A stretch of DNA of 64,000 nucleotides from positions 1,171,396 to 1,235,395 of the forward strand of contig JANPYM010000009.1 of NCBI GenBank assembly GCA_025890175.1, read 5' to 3'. The first letter of the stretch is position 1, and every line of letters starts with the position of its first letter. The translations under genes and the position numbers were made by a program. This document shows positions 11,653-21,417 of this stretch, piece by piece. The notes below the pieces were generated by a model, which worked only from the letters and a program-made list of their open reading frames with translations, was not told where the DNA came from and made no database searches. This stretch comes from Ciborinia camelliae (Eukaryota > Ascomycota > Leotiomycetes > Helotiales > Sclerotiniaceae).

Positions 11653-12510
11653 ATGAAACCACTCCCAACATCTTCCACCTCTCCCACCTCAATTCCTAGC
11701 TACCTCAATCCTCGTATTTCCGATGCGCAATCTCTTTCTAGATACAGAGATCACTCCGCTGCACAGAATCGCAACCTTCAAACTCCCCCGCTACCTGATT
11801 CAACCAGAAAACTTGGACTTCCGCCTGGAAGAGAGGCTGTGCGTCACAACCCAAACCCCATTTGGACACCAATTGACAATCCATGGCCGTCAAACACCAC
11901 ATCCCCAGCCGATTTCCGAACGCCCCATCCTTCTGAGTTACCGCCTCGTGCAAGTGATCAAGAATATTCTGCTGCGTGGGATCCCAATGCGAACACACCT
12001 CCTTTACCCGTTGCAGCCGCACGATTCGAAGATTTTGGCCGCGCTCGAGGTACTCCTAGACCTAGCAGATTATCAAGTGTGGTTTCTATGGGCGATCATG
12101 AATTTGGAGGTCAGCAGAGAGGTGAAGAGAACAACAACAATAGCCCGGATTACTGGCCCACGTCCCCTCCTGGTAGTGGCGAGCCAATGCAAGATGTGCA
12201 TGCAACCGTTCAACGCAAAAGAAGATCTGGTTTCACAACACCTGATAATCTTTCACCAGAAGATTCGCCATATTCACCTTCCACTTCCAGCACCCAAGAA
12301 TCCCAAATTTCTCATAAATCGGCCGGGAAAACAAATATCGATGATCGAAAACCAGCTCAGCTAGCAACAGATAAATTATGGGAGACCATGTATCAAAAAA
12401 ACGATGCTGCCGTACGAGAAGACTTGGCGTTGATAAGGGAGGGTGTTTCCGATATTGCGGGGAGGCAACTTAGACCACAGGCGAAGGGAGATGAAATGGC
12501 CAAGAAATGA
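11653..12510 (+). CDS. Hypothetical disordered Pro/Ser-rich protein
   Basis: Single open frame of 285 aa with a good start context (CCAAAATG) and a CT-rich leader. The first 230 residues are rich in Pro, Ser, Thr, Asn and Arg (for example STSPTSIPSYLNPR, SPDYWPTSPPGSGEP, PEDSPYSPSTSSTQ), so most of the chain is predicted disordered. The only segment that looks folded is near the C-terminus (LWETMYQKNDAAVREDLALI), which could form an amphipathic helix. The basic patch QRKRRSG near residue 190 could serve nuclear import. I do not recognise a family. The gene stands alone, with the repeat array upstream and gene-poor DNA downstream. Confidence 0.6.
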   Translation: MKPLPTSSTSPTSIPSYLNPRISDAQSLSRYRDHSAAQNRNLQTPPLPDSTRKLGLPPGREAVRHNPNPIWTPIDNPWPSNTTSPADFRTPHPSELPPRASDQEYSAAWDPNANTPPLPVAAARFEDFGRARGTPRPSRLSSVVSMGDHEFGGQQRGEENNNNSPDYWPTSPPGSGEPMQDVHATVQRKRRSGFTTPDNLSPEDSPYSPSTSSTQESQISHKSAGKTNIDDRKPAQLATDKLWETMYQKNDAAVREDLALIREGVSDIAGRQLRPQAKGDEMAKK

Positions 12511-15500
12511 AAGCATATATATGATGGTTCAGGGAAATTGGAAACGGATGGATGCGTGAGGTTTTGCGAGAAGACTTTATGATGGAGCGCATACAGCTGC
12601 TTCCAAACTAAAATGATTGCAAGCTTTGCGATGCGTTGGGCGAGATAGCAGGACGGATGAAAGTGTAAAGGATTCAATAAACATAAGCTTCTTCACTCAT
12701 AATATATAAACCGAAAAAAACTCAAGACACTTGCAAGTCGAGAACGAGAGTAAATTCAATGGTTGATCTAAAGATAGTCAAAGGTAAATTGCGTTTATAA
12801 GAAATATAAGTTAACTCTCCTAGCCTCAAAAATGTTCCCTCCCTCCAATAGCTGTAAATTGAAACACTCCAATCTCATATCGACTTAACTACACGTTTCT
12901 TTTTCTTTTTTTTTTCCTTTTTCGGAAATGATTTGTTGTTATAAAAAAGAGTTCTATGCACACTAGCTCGATAGTCACTACAACAATATAATATGTTCAA
13001 CAGGATTGACGCCTTTGGATTCTTCCAGTCTGCTGTAATGGTAGCCTTCTCCTTGATTATCTTATCCAGTTTCACCCTGGTAGCTTGAACCTGTTCATAA
13101 TTCCGCTGTTTTTGATGCTTTTATTTCTTCAAATACCTTTGAGCTTCTTTGACTAGGCATTTTCTTCATCTTAAAGTGCTCATCTTTCCAGCCATTACAT
13201 CTCGGGGATTCTTGCTGCGTTCATAAGTTTCTTTCTGCAGATCTAGTGGAACATGCCAATGGTCGCTAGACCTCTTTAATACTCCTTCCGCAAGCTAATT
13301 TGACTTGAACCTGGGCCCATGAACTTTTTTCATCCTTAATGATGCATCGAACCAATGGGCAGACCTTTCTTCCCAGTTTTAAACCCTTTCCCACTCTTTT
13401 TACTAGAATCAGGGTGTGAACTTTAGGCTATGGCGCTTTTAGAGCGGATCGACATCTATCATCTCGGTTTACCTGAATAGGGTCTGTAACGCCCACGTTG
13501 AAGCAATAACCATGTATAACGCTGCTTGAAAAGTTACAATTGATGATGCAGGTGCTCAAAGATGTGTCTATACTGGAGCAGCTTAGTAGCTTCTGATTCA
13601 TCGCTCGAGCTACTACTGAATCCTGATCGGGAGTTTTATCCTCCGACAAAAGAGAGCTGAGCTTTGAGCCAGAGAGTGTCTTGATTTGCACAATTAACGC
13701 ACGTTGCTGCGTTTCACGGTTGAAGTGTATTTCATGAAGGATTTTGTAGTCAACATTGTTGATAAAACACTCCACCACAACCCGGTGGAAGTGAATGGAC
13801 TGACTGACGTGATTCTGGTTACAATCCGCTTCGGGACATTACGTGCAAATGAAATATTCACAGGTATCAAAAGCAAGAGGTAACTTCATTCTTCTCGTGC
13901 ATTGAAAATCAATTAACTTTTCAATTAACGGTGATATTAGTGAATCCTCCACTCATGCCCAAAGACATCATTCCCATGCTATCTACCGAAGCAGAGCTAG
14001 GGAAACAGGAGCGTGTACATATTCAATCAGTGAGATTTTCAACGGGTATAGAAATAAGTCAATATTCGACATTCTCCTTGAAGAGAATGAGAGGCACTGG
14101 TCGAGGAGAGAATTATGCAGGTAACTCGGAAGCTGAGTTCAATGCTAAGTGCCATTGTCAAGGAAGAGATGATTGTCATGAAAGAGTGGCAAAGCATGGA
14201 GCAAAAAAGACTGATTAAATCGGCCAGGTAATTCAAAGAACAACAAACAGCTACTTGCAGACCGTCGCTGCAACGAATGCTTATCCTCAAGCAGAAGAAT
14301 GAGTCAAGATGAGTCCTGGGAACAGCTAAGAGCAGTTGAGAAATGCAAAGGAGATGAAATAATGGGGGACGATTGACAAGGTGAGAAACACTGTAGTGGA
14401 AATTGTTATTGTGGAATCACCGCTGATGCACGAGTAGCCTAATCACAATCTTAGTCCCGATCAGCCTTTCTGATGCAATATTGTGAGCGAACTTGCTAAC
14501 TAAGCTTATAATTTCATAGTAGCGGCCGATGACTGATCAAACGCCATTCATTGAGCTGTTTGATCAGTCATCAGCCGCTACTGACTCCATGTTTTGGTAA
14601 TGTTACCATTTACTCATTGTATTGTAATGCTGACAACCCATAGGGTGTTCTGGGTAGTTAGCGTGTGCTTGACCATTATAGTCCTGTGTCTCGTTTTCAC
14701 CCACTGGGTCTTAAGGCTAATGGAATGCTTAGAATCAGAGCGGGCTACCTATGGACTAAAAAGAGGGGTTTGACAGAAGGCGGCAAATGGAGAGGCTTGC
14801 TAAGACAAACTTCTCATATGGACGAAGATAGGGTAGAAAATTCAAGGATCATTGCTCTAATTGAGACCAAAGTCACAATTAATGGTCTTGAACATTGGCC
14901 CTTCAATTCTTGTTTCAACTTGAACAATATTCCCCTGATTCTCACTTGGTTTTGGACATCACATTTCAATTGTTGGACTTGAACCTCGGATGATATAACC
15001 TCAGTGTTTCAACTGGGATTGAATGTTGAGCCTCCATTGTATGCATTGACCTTGAATACCTATCAATGTCCAGTAGGTTTTAAGTATTCGATAGATTGAA
15101 CATACCTAGACTCTTTTGTCGACGTGTCGCAAATTGCCCATTGCTTTCCTTCCGCAGGTTGTGTCAACCAATCCCAACTTCCGAGTGATGAACGGGAGTA
15201 AGATAGAAAGCATGCTCATCTATTGAGAAGCATTGTTTTTGCATGAGGCTTTGCATCTTGAGACGAAAATGCTTTGATACCAGTACTCGATAAAATTCGA
15301 GTGGTATTACTCATCGCCCACCCCAAATATTCCGCCGTCATCAAAAATGATGATGGGGTAAGCGCTGAGACCAACGATAGTTTTGGCACATCATCGGAAC
15401 CCGCCGAAGATCCCACCATACCTCATTTAACCTAGTCCCTCCCAAAAATGACCTGATACAGATCCCTCGTCACACCACACATCATTTCACACACAGCTTT

Positions 15501-15645
15501 TTTTCTCTCGACTTGTTTTCTGATAATTTCCTTTCCCGTTTTTCCTAAAACTTCCATAATAGAGATTTTCGAATTTGTAGACCGAGCTGTTATTCGTTAC
15601 CGCAAGTGTCCGCAAGTGATTTCAAGCGAAAATATCAGGAGATAT
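12511..15645. other. Gene-poor stretch, no supported gene
   Basis: About 3.1 kb between the disordered-protein gene and the MITE. Short minus-strand frames at 13428-13778 and 13694-13876 overlap and could be relics of something coding, but I cannot match them to a family and they lack splice logic. A strong hairpin lies at 14518-14582 (separate entry). Confidence 0.45.
14518..14582. repeat. Hairpin with 25-bp arms, possible fold-back transposon remnant
   Basis: The left arm (14518-14542, beginning AGTAGCGGCCGATGAC) is the reverse complement of the right arm (14558-14582) with one mismatch, around a 15-nt loop. Such near-perfect arms suggest two transposon terminal inverted repeats brought together by internal deletion, or a fold-back element. 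Loss of the interior leaves no coding evidence, and I see no clear target duplication. Confidence 0.6.
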
Positions 15646-15653
15646 ATTACACA

Positions 15654-16159
15654 CAGGGTTGGGCACAGGGTAGGGTACACCCGGGGTAACCCGGGGTAAA
15701 ACCCGGCGGGTAGCCACCCTGCTGCCCCCCTACGGGGTAGGGTAACCACCCTGTGAAATGCCCTAAAGTACGGGTATACTCGCGAGTATATATCATATGA
15801 TCGTCTAATATAGTCGTCTAAAGTTGAAAGGGAAAAGGAGAAATGAAAATATGAAAAATATGAAAAATATAAAAAATATAAAAAATATAAAAATGAAAAA
15901 TAAAAAAGAAATAAGGATTAGAATTAGAATTAGTATTTGATTTTGATTTTGATTTTTTAGAGTTAAGATTAGAATAAAAATAGAATTGGAAATAGCTTCA
16001 ACTTTAAACGACAGCATTAGACGATCACATGATATATACCCGCAAGTCTACCCATACCCACAGGTATTATAGAATAACCACCCTGTAGAATCCAGCAGGG
16101 TAGGGTAAACCACCCGAAGAGGTAAAATACCCTGGGTAGGGTACGGGTGCCCATGCCTG
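15654..16159. mobile_element. hAT-type MITE with 8-bp target duplication
   Basis: A 506-bp element starts CAGGGTTGGGCAC and ends GTGCCCATGCCTG, imperfect terminal inverted repeats of the CAGG-TGGGCA type seen in hAT transposons. It is flanked by the direct repeat ATTACACA at 15646-15653 and 16160-16167, the 8-bp target duplication expected for hAT. Subterminal inverted repeats are also clear: TATATATCATATGATCGTC near 15786 and its diverged complement near 16015-16040. Further in, CCC/GGG-rich GGGTAGGGTA blocks face each other. The centre is A-rich simple sequence. No transposase is encoded, so it is non-autonomous. Confidence 0.85.
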
Positions 16160-16167
16160 ATTACACA

Positions 16168-16590
16168 AAAGCGACTCCACACGTGCTGACTTTCGCTTAC
16201 TTTCGTATGATATTCTTCCTCAATGAGACCATGATGGTCCGTTTTAGTATTCGGTCTGTGATTTCTGACGCTTTTTGGGGGCTGTGATGTTGGCTGGAAA
16301 CTTCTTTCCGGATATTTCGACGGGAAGTTCAGGTATGATACGTGGTAGGTATTAGGTAGATATCGATATTTTGACTGATTGCTCTTTCATATATATATTC
16401 GTCGTCGCTGTTGTGTTACTACTCTTGCATATCAATCATATCGTCGTACAGTACATACATTATCACGAGTTATCAACTCTACTCTACTCAATCACACACA
16501 CATACATCACTCAACTCAATCTAACCAATCCAACCCAAAATCCCCTCACCCACACACACAAAAACCAAACAAACTCCAAAATCAGAAAGC
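16168..16590 (+). promoter_or_regulatory. Upstream region of the small mitochondrial-type gene
   Basis: Between the MITE and the ATG at 16591 the DNA becomes rich in CA and CT (CACACACATACATCACTC-like text at about 16490-16570), a usual fungal promoter/5' leader. No coding signal is visible. The MITE ends about 430 bp upstream of the start codon, so it could affect expression of this gene. Confidence 0.4.
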
Positions 16591-16912
16591 ATGTCCCCAA
16601 TCATCCGTCAAGTCGTCTCCCGCCGCACTTTCTCCATCCTCACCCAAGCCCGTCAACTAGCACGGGGCTTCGAACCTCATCCTTTCGAACGCTATCCCAT
16701 CTCACAACAAGCTGCTAAAGCTGATTGGGGTAAATTGGTTAAAAGGACTGCTGGGAGTGCTCTATTGTAAGTTATCATATTATATTCTAGTAGAATAGAG
16801 CTGGGGAGTAGAAATGCTAATATGAAATGTGAATAGTTATTTCCCTGGTTTCGCAATTATGCTTGGATGGCCTTTGATGGCGGAGAAAGTTGTTGGGGTG
16901 TTTCAATCGTAG
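16591..16912 (+). CDS. Small mitochondrial-type single-TM protein, function unknown
   Basis: Two exons, 16591-16766 and 16837-16912 (252 nt, 83 aa), joined by a 70-nt GTAAGT...AATAG intron. The N-terminus MSPIIRQVVSRRTFSILTQA is basic and free of acidic residues, like a mitochondrial presequence. The middle (EPHPFERYPISQQAAKADWG) is polar. The C-terminal part (SALLFYFPGFAIMLGWPLMA) is one membrane helix. This layout is typical of small inner-membrane respiratory-chain or assembly subunits, but I cannot name the family. Conservation across the splice (ALL-FYFPGF) supports the intron. Confidence 0.7.
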
Positions 16913-17304
16913 AGCTCGGGGGTATAGTGGAAGATGGGAGATGGAATGTACATATGGGATGGAATAGCTAGCGGGGTATGGAGGTTGTCCATCGTACATA
17001 AATGACGGAGTTTCTGGTTGGGCAATTGGGAGTCATTTTGGAAATGTATTATGGTGATTAGACTAGGGGAAGACGGTAGAAAAACAATACAATGACAATA
17101 GAACATAGACTTTACTAACATTGATCATGTGAGCAAGACGACTTCGTGAAGGCAATACAAGGACAAAACCATGAAGTAGAAATTTACAACTCCGAGGATC
17201 CACTGAGCCCGGATGTTCAAACACCTCTATTATGCGCAAATATACAAGATAGTACACAAATGATACACGCTACAAAACAATGCCGAAACTTTGAGTAAAC
17301 AATC
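16913..17304. other. Convergent intergenic region
   Basis: 3' ends of the small mitochondrial-type gene and the DNA glycosylase gene face each other here. No further gene is visible. Confidence 0.5.
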
Positions 17305-18618
17305 TCATCTCCTCTTCCGTTTCGGTGTCTTATCTAATTCTCCGGGTGCATTCGCGATGTCCTCCAAGACGACTCTCTCTTCCTCTTGCTTGATGGCACC
17401 AGCTTCGGACTTGATTTGAGATTTCTCTTCGTAGTTCGGCGGTATATCTTTACTATCCTCCTCGGCCTTGACACTTTTCGTGAGCTTGACCTCATTACCC
17501 TCTGGATCTATCTTGACCTTTTCCTCTTTAATCTTTCTTCCAATTGTGACTTTACTTCTATCGGCAGCCTTGCACAATCCGTTCATCCCTAACTCACAAC
17601 TTCCACACTTTTTTCCAACCGGTAGACAGACAGTTTGTCCAAATCCAACCAGCAACCAATTGATCTCATGCCATAGTTCTTTTGGTAACCAAGCCTGCAA
17701 CGCAAGTCTTGTTTCCTCTGGTCCTTTCGTCGTGTGCCAACCCCACATATTGGTAATGCGATGAACATGTACATCAACACCAATACCCTCCGTTCTACCC
17801 CAAGCACTACTCATACACAAATATGCCATCTTCGGACCAACACCCGGTAGTGACATTAAGCCCTCTATCGTATCTGGTATATCGCCATTCCACGAATCCC
17901 TAAGAATCTCCGCCGCAGCTTTGATATACTTGGTCTTATTATTATGAAAACCCACCGCCCAAATCAACTCATTCAAGAGCTTCGGATCCACAGCCAATAT
18001 ATTATCCAAAGTCAACCCAATCGGCGCACCCTCCTTATAAGCAGGCAATTCAGTATAAAGTCGATTCATAGCAACAGCATTTATAGTATCCTTGGTCTGC
18101 GATGACAACATCAAAGCAGTCAAAGTATGATATCTCTTCGTTTTTGGATCGACGGTATCTTGTCCCAATTTATCGCAACCCATTGTATCCACAGCAGCAT
18201 TTTGCGCCACACCCAATTTCCGCATCTCCATTACTATATCGTAAACTTCTTTCCAATCATTTGGGGGTTTGACCTCAAGCTCGCCTGTATTTTCATTTTT
18301 TACTCTGCGCGCGGGTTTGCGCACTCGACTGGTTTTCAACGGAGGGGAGGATGCGACAGTATCTTGAATTTCAGTCTTGATGACGGTTTCGTCGAGAGAT
18401 TGCTTCTTTATTGGAGCTTTTGAAGCTGAGGTCCTTTTTCTTTTAAGACTAGAAGTCGAGGGAATGGCATCTTCAATGTCTGGGGTTGGTGATTGATTTT
18501 CGTCTTTGACTGAGGCGTTCAGAGCAAACCGAGAAAGAGAGCGAGTTGAGCGTCGTGGAGAAAGGGAAGTCGCATTGATTATCTTCGCGGTATCTTTGGA
18601 AATCCTCGAGGTCCGCAT
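17305..18618 (-). CDS. NTH1: Endonuclease III-type DNA glycosylase/AP lyase (NTH1/NTG family)
   Basis: Single exon of 437 aa. It removes oxidised pyrimidines in base excision repair, acting in nucleus and possibly mitochondria. The helix-hairpin-helix LPGVGPKMAYLCM contains the catalytic Lys, and GIGVDVHVHRITNMWGW contains the catalytic Asp. The C-terminal iron-sulfur cluster motif is C-x6-C-x2-C-x7-C (CLPVGKKCGSCELGMNGLC). E. coli Nth has x5 in the last gap, so this spacing is longer. The N-terminal 120 residues are basic and disordered (KRKR, RKPARR). The C-terminal tail is Lys/Glu-rich and ends KTPKRKRR, a likely nuclear signal. I start at the ATG at 18618 (MRTSRISK); the open frame extends 9 codons further up only through a TTG. 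The first residues are basic and Ser-rich, so dual mitochondrial import is possible. Confidence 0.92.
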   Translation of the reverse strand: MRTSRISKDTAKIINATSLSPRRSTRSLSRFALNASVKDENQSPTPDIEDAIPSTSSLKRKRTSASKAPIKKQSLDETVIKTEIQDTVASSPPLKTSRVRKPARRVKNENTGELEVKPPNDWKEVYDIVMEMRKLGVAQNAAVDTMGCDKLGQDTVDPKTKRYHTLTALMLSSQTKDTINAVAMNRLYTELPAYKEGAPIGLTLDNILAVDPKLLNELIWAVGFHNNKTKYIKAAAEILRDSWNGDIPDTIEGLMSLPGVGPKMAYLCMSSAWGRTEGIGVDVHVHRITNMWGWHTTKGPEETRLALQAWLPKELWHEINWLLVGFGQTVCLPVGKKCGSCELGMNGLCKAADRSKVTIGRKIKEEKVKIDPEGNEVKLTKSVKAEEDSKDIPPNYEEKSQIKSEAGAIKQEEERVVLEDIANAPGELDKTPKRKRR

Positions 18619-19605
18619 GATTGGAATGCCAAAGTTGAAAACCAAGATTTGGCTTCAATCTGGGGATGAATTTGGAAAGCCATTTTGTTCTAGATTATCG
18701 TCCCTTTCGGGGAAGCTAGCACGAGAATGATGCGTCGGCTCGTGCCCAGGCTCAGCACGTTCATTAAACTATTGCTTACATAATCATACAAATTTGGCTC
18801 ATCCCACCAATGAAATTTATCTCGTTAGAAATCCGAGAGCAATAATCACGACATTGGATCCGGGTCTAAAAAGCAAGAAAGATAGAACTGGTTAGGAAAA
18901 GAATTGTATATGAAAGCTGAATATATATCTACGACAGGTATGGCTTCCTTCCATATCTGTCATTGCTAAGCTTTTTGCTTGGTGCCCTAAAATACCACTG
19001 CACCACGGTACACAGACATGCAGATATGACATCTTCCTATGGATCTTTTGTTGTAACTTTGCTCTCGTAAAGGTATTCCTCTAGAGAATGAAAGATTGTA
19101 TTCCTTCTGTTTATCCTGCTAACCTGAACCCCCCGTGAGCTTTAGAGCGATTTCGGCTTCTTGTGTAAACTACGCACAGTACAGGAATTGGTATTTGTTT
19201 TCATCTGGAGCAAGTGCCCGTTTTCTCCTCGTGGCATTGATCGCCTCAAATATAAGATATTGTAAAGAATTCATATATCGCTGTTCACTGCGTAATCATT
19301 GATATTGTCAATTGAGCTGTTTGCGTTCGTAGCAACACTGCATGTTGAAGCGAGACCCCCTTGGTTGTCACCCCATTCTGACTCGTCACTATCAATTATT
19401 TATACAAAATTCGCGCACGTGCTAGGTGCACATTGCACCCATTTACAGTTGCTATCTTTTTGTCTATCTATATCTTTTTCTACTTTCGTTTTCATGGATG
19501 CTTTTCCAATAACTCACACTCCCTCTTTAGACAGGGTTATATCAAGAATATACGGAGTATCGAGATTTGTATTCTTACTAGCGTGCCACACCCAAGTCCG
19601 ATAAC
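18619..19605. promoter_or_regulatory. Divergent intergenic region
   Basis: Shared upstream space of the DNA glycosylase gene (minus) and the amine oxidase gene (plus). No long coding frame is supported. Short frames at 18506-18730 and 19299-19604 are shadows or noise. Confidence 0.45.
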
Positions 19606-21417
19606 ATGCAACCACTGTCGAACCCCCCAATCAAGGTCAGTCTGAAGTCTAATGGAATTCGACTGCCTCTTCCAAGAGCATGAATCATGAGACAATGGTT
19701 TGAAAGCAGGAATATGGAATGCAGTCCAAGGTTGATTCTTATACTAATGTCTCTTTCTTCAAAGCTACGAAAGCAAAATCCTTCATTGCCACCCAAAATA
19801 TGCATCGTTGGTGCTGGGATATCTGGACTTCGGTGTGCCGATATATTACTCCAGCATGGTTTTGATGTTACAATATTAGAGGGACGTGATCGAATCGGCG
19901 GAAGAATTCATCAGATCAACCTACCATCCGGTCCCTTGGTTGATTTAGGAGCAAACTGGCTTCACGGTAAAGGAGATCAGCCTCTATTGGATATTGCCAA
20001 TAAGACAAACACGGAAGTGTACACGTGGGCCGAAAAGGGGATCTTCTTTGGAGAAGATGGAAAACCTCTTACTGATGGGGTTGGAATGATGGACGAAGTG
20101 TGGGAGATAATCCACAAAGCTTTCGATTATTCCAAAGCAAATTCGGAAGTTATTGACCCTGATAAGAGTCTCTATGATTTTATTGAAGAAAAGCTTTTGG
20201 AGGCGTACCCAGATGATGCCGAGAAGAGAAGAATCTCCATCCAGTTTGCTGATATATGGGGAACTTTTGTTGGAAGTTCGGTCAAGAAACAAAGTTTGAA
20301 ATACTTTTGGCTTGAAGAGTGTGTCGACGGAGGCGAGTTAACCTTCCCCTGATCCCAGATCGTCGAGTATGATATTTAGAATGACGACTACTTCTAAGTC
20401 TCTACCCATGCTTTTGATTCTCAATCGACATTTCAAACCAATGTGGGCTAATACCTACCAGAAAATATTTTCGTTTCCGGAACATACAAAAGCATTCTCG
20501 CTCATGTCTCGAAGACAGCTCTGGAAAATGCAAAGATACACTTCTTGACAAAAGTTACTCGCGTGGAAACAAATCTAGATATTGTCACCGTATTCACAGA
20601 CGACGGGAAGAAATTATATTTTGACGAGGTAGTCATGACTACACCACTTGGATGGTTGAAAAACAACAAGCAAGCATTCCAACCACCACTTCCAGAACGA
20701 TTACTTTCTGCCGTAGATTCTCTCGGCTTTGGATGTCTTGAAAAGGTTCGCATGTATCCATATCGCTCACTAAAATATCCCCTCCTAACTGTGAATTTTC
20801 AGGTCTACATAACATTCCCTCATGCCTTTTGGACCGACCCCAAACTTTCCTCCGCCTCTCAAACATTTGACGGCTTCACCCAATGGCTCTCCCCAAACTA
20901 CACACCAGACACCAACCCCCATAAATGGCATCAAGAAATCGTCCCCCTCTCATCTTTCACCCCCGCAAATTCTCATCCCACGCTCCTCCTCTACATCTAC
21001 GGTGAGCAATCACTTCTTTTCGCCAACGCTCTCTCTAAACTCCAAACCCAAAAAGAAAAAGATTCATATCTTATCAATTTTTTCAAACCCTATTATTCCC
21101 TCTTACCGAATTTTAAGGAGGAGGATGAGGGTTGCAGACCGATAAGTTGTGTGGGAACTACGTGGGTCAACGATGAGTTGGCGGGGAATGGAAGTTACAC
21201 GAATTTCCAGGTTGGGTTGAAAGAGGGAGACGAGGATGTGAGGGTTTTGAGAGAGGGGTGTCCTGAGAGGGGTTTGTGGTTTGCGGGGGAACATACGGCG
21301 CCATTTGTTGCGTTGGGGACGACTACGGGGGCTTATTGGAGTGGGGAGGCTTTGGGGAAGAGGATTGTTGGGGCTTATGCAATGGGTAAGGAGGGGGTGG
21401 ATAGTGGGTCTTGGTAG
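19606..21417 (+). CDS. FAD-dependent amine/polyamine oxidase
   Basis: Four exons: 19606-19635, 19765-20332, 20462-20745 and 20803-21417 (1497 nt, 498 aa). The N-terminal Rossmann motif KICIVGAGISGLRCAD is followed by ILEGRDRIGGRIHQ, the dinucleotide-binding and GRxxT-like parts of flavin amine oxidases (PF01593), then DLGANWLHG. The C-terminal FAD motif is LWFAGEHTAPFVALGTTTGAYWSG. Such enzymes oxidise polyamines or other amines to aldehyde and H2O2. No peroxisomal SKL or membrane anchor is seen (C-terminus DSGSW). Exon 1 (MQPLSNPPIK) joins to LRKQNPS. Intron 2 uses a GC donor (GGAG|GCGAGT), because only this join yields DGENIFVSGTYKS. Intron 3 (57 nt) has no stop and could be misread as coding. 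Substrate is unknown. Confidence 0.88.

Noticed and set aside
13428..13876. Two overlapping minus frames that might be a retroelement fragment
   Set aside because: No protease, RT, RNaseH or integrase motif could be identified; frames do not join.
18619..18645. Upstream extension of the DNA glycosylase frame (MVFNFGIPI...)
   Set aside because: Its first codon is TTG; the first ATG is at 18618.
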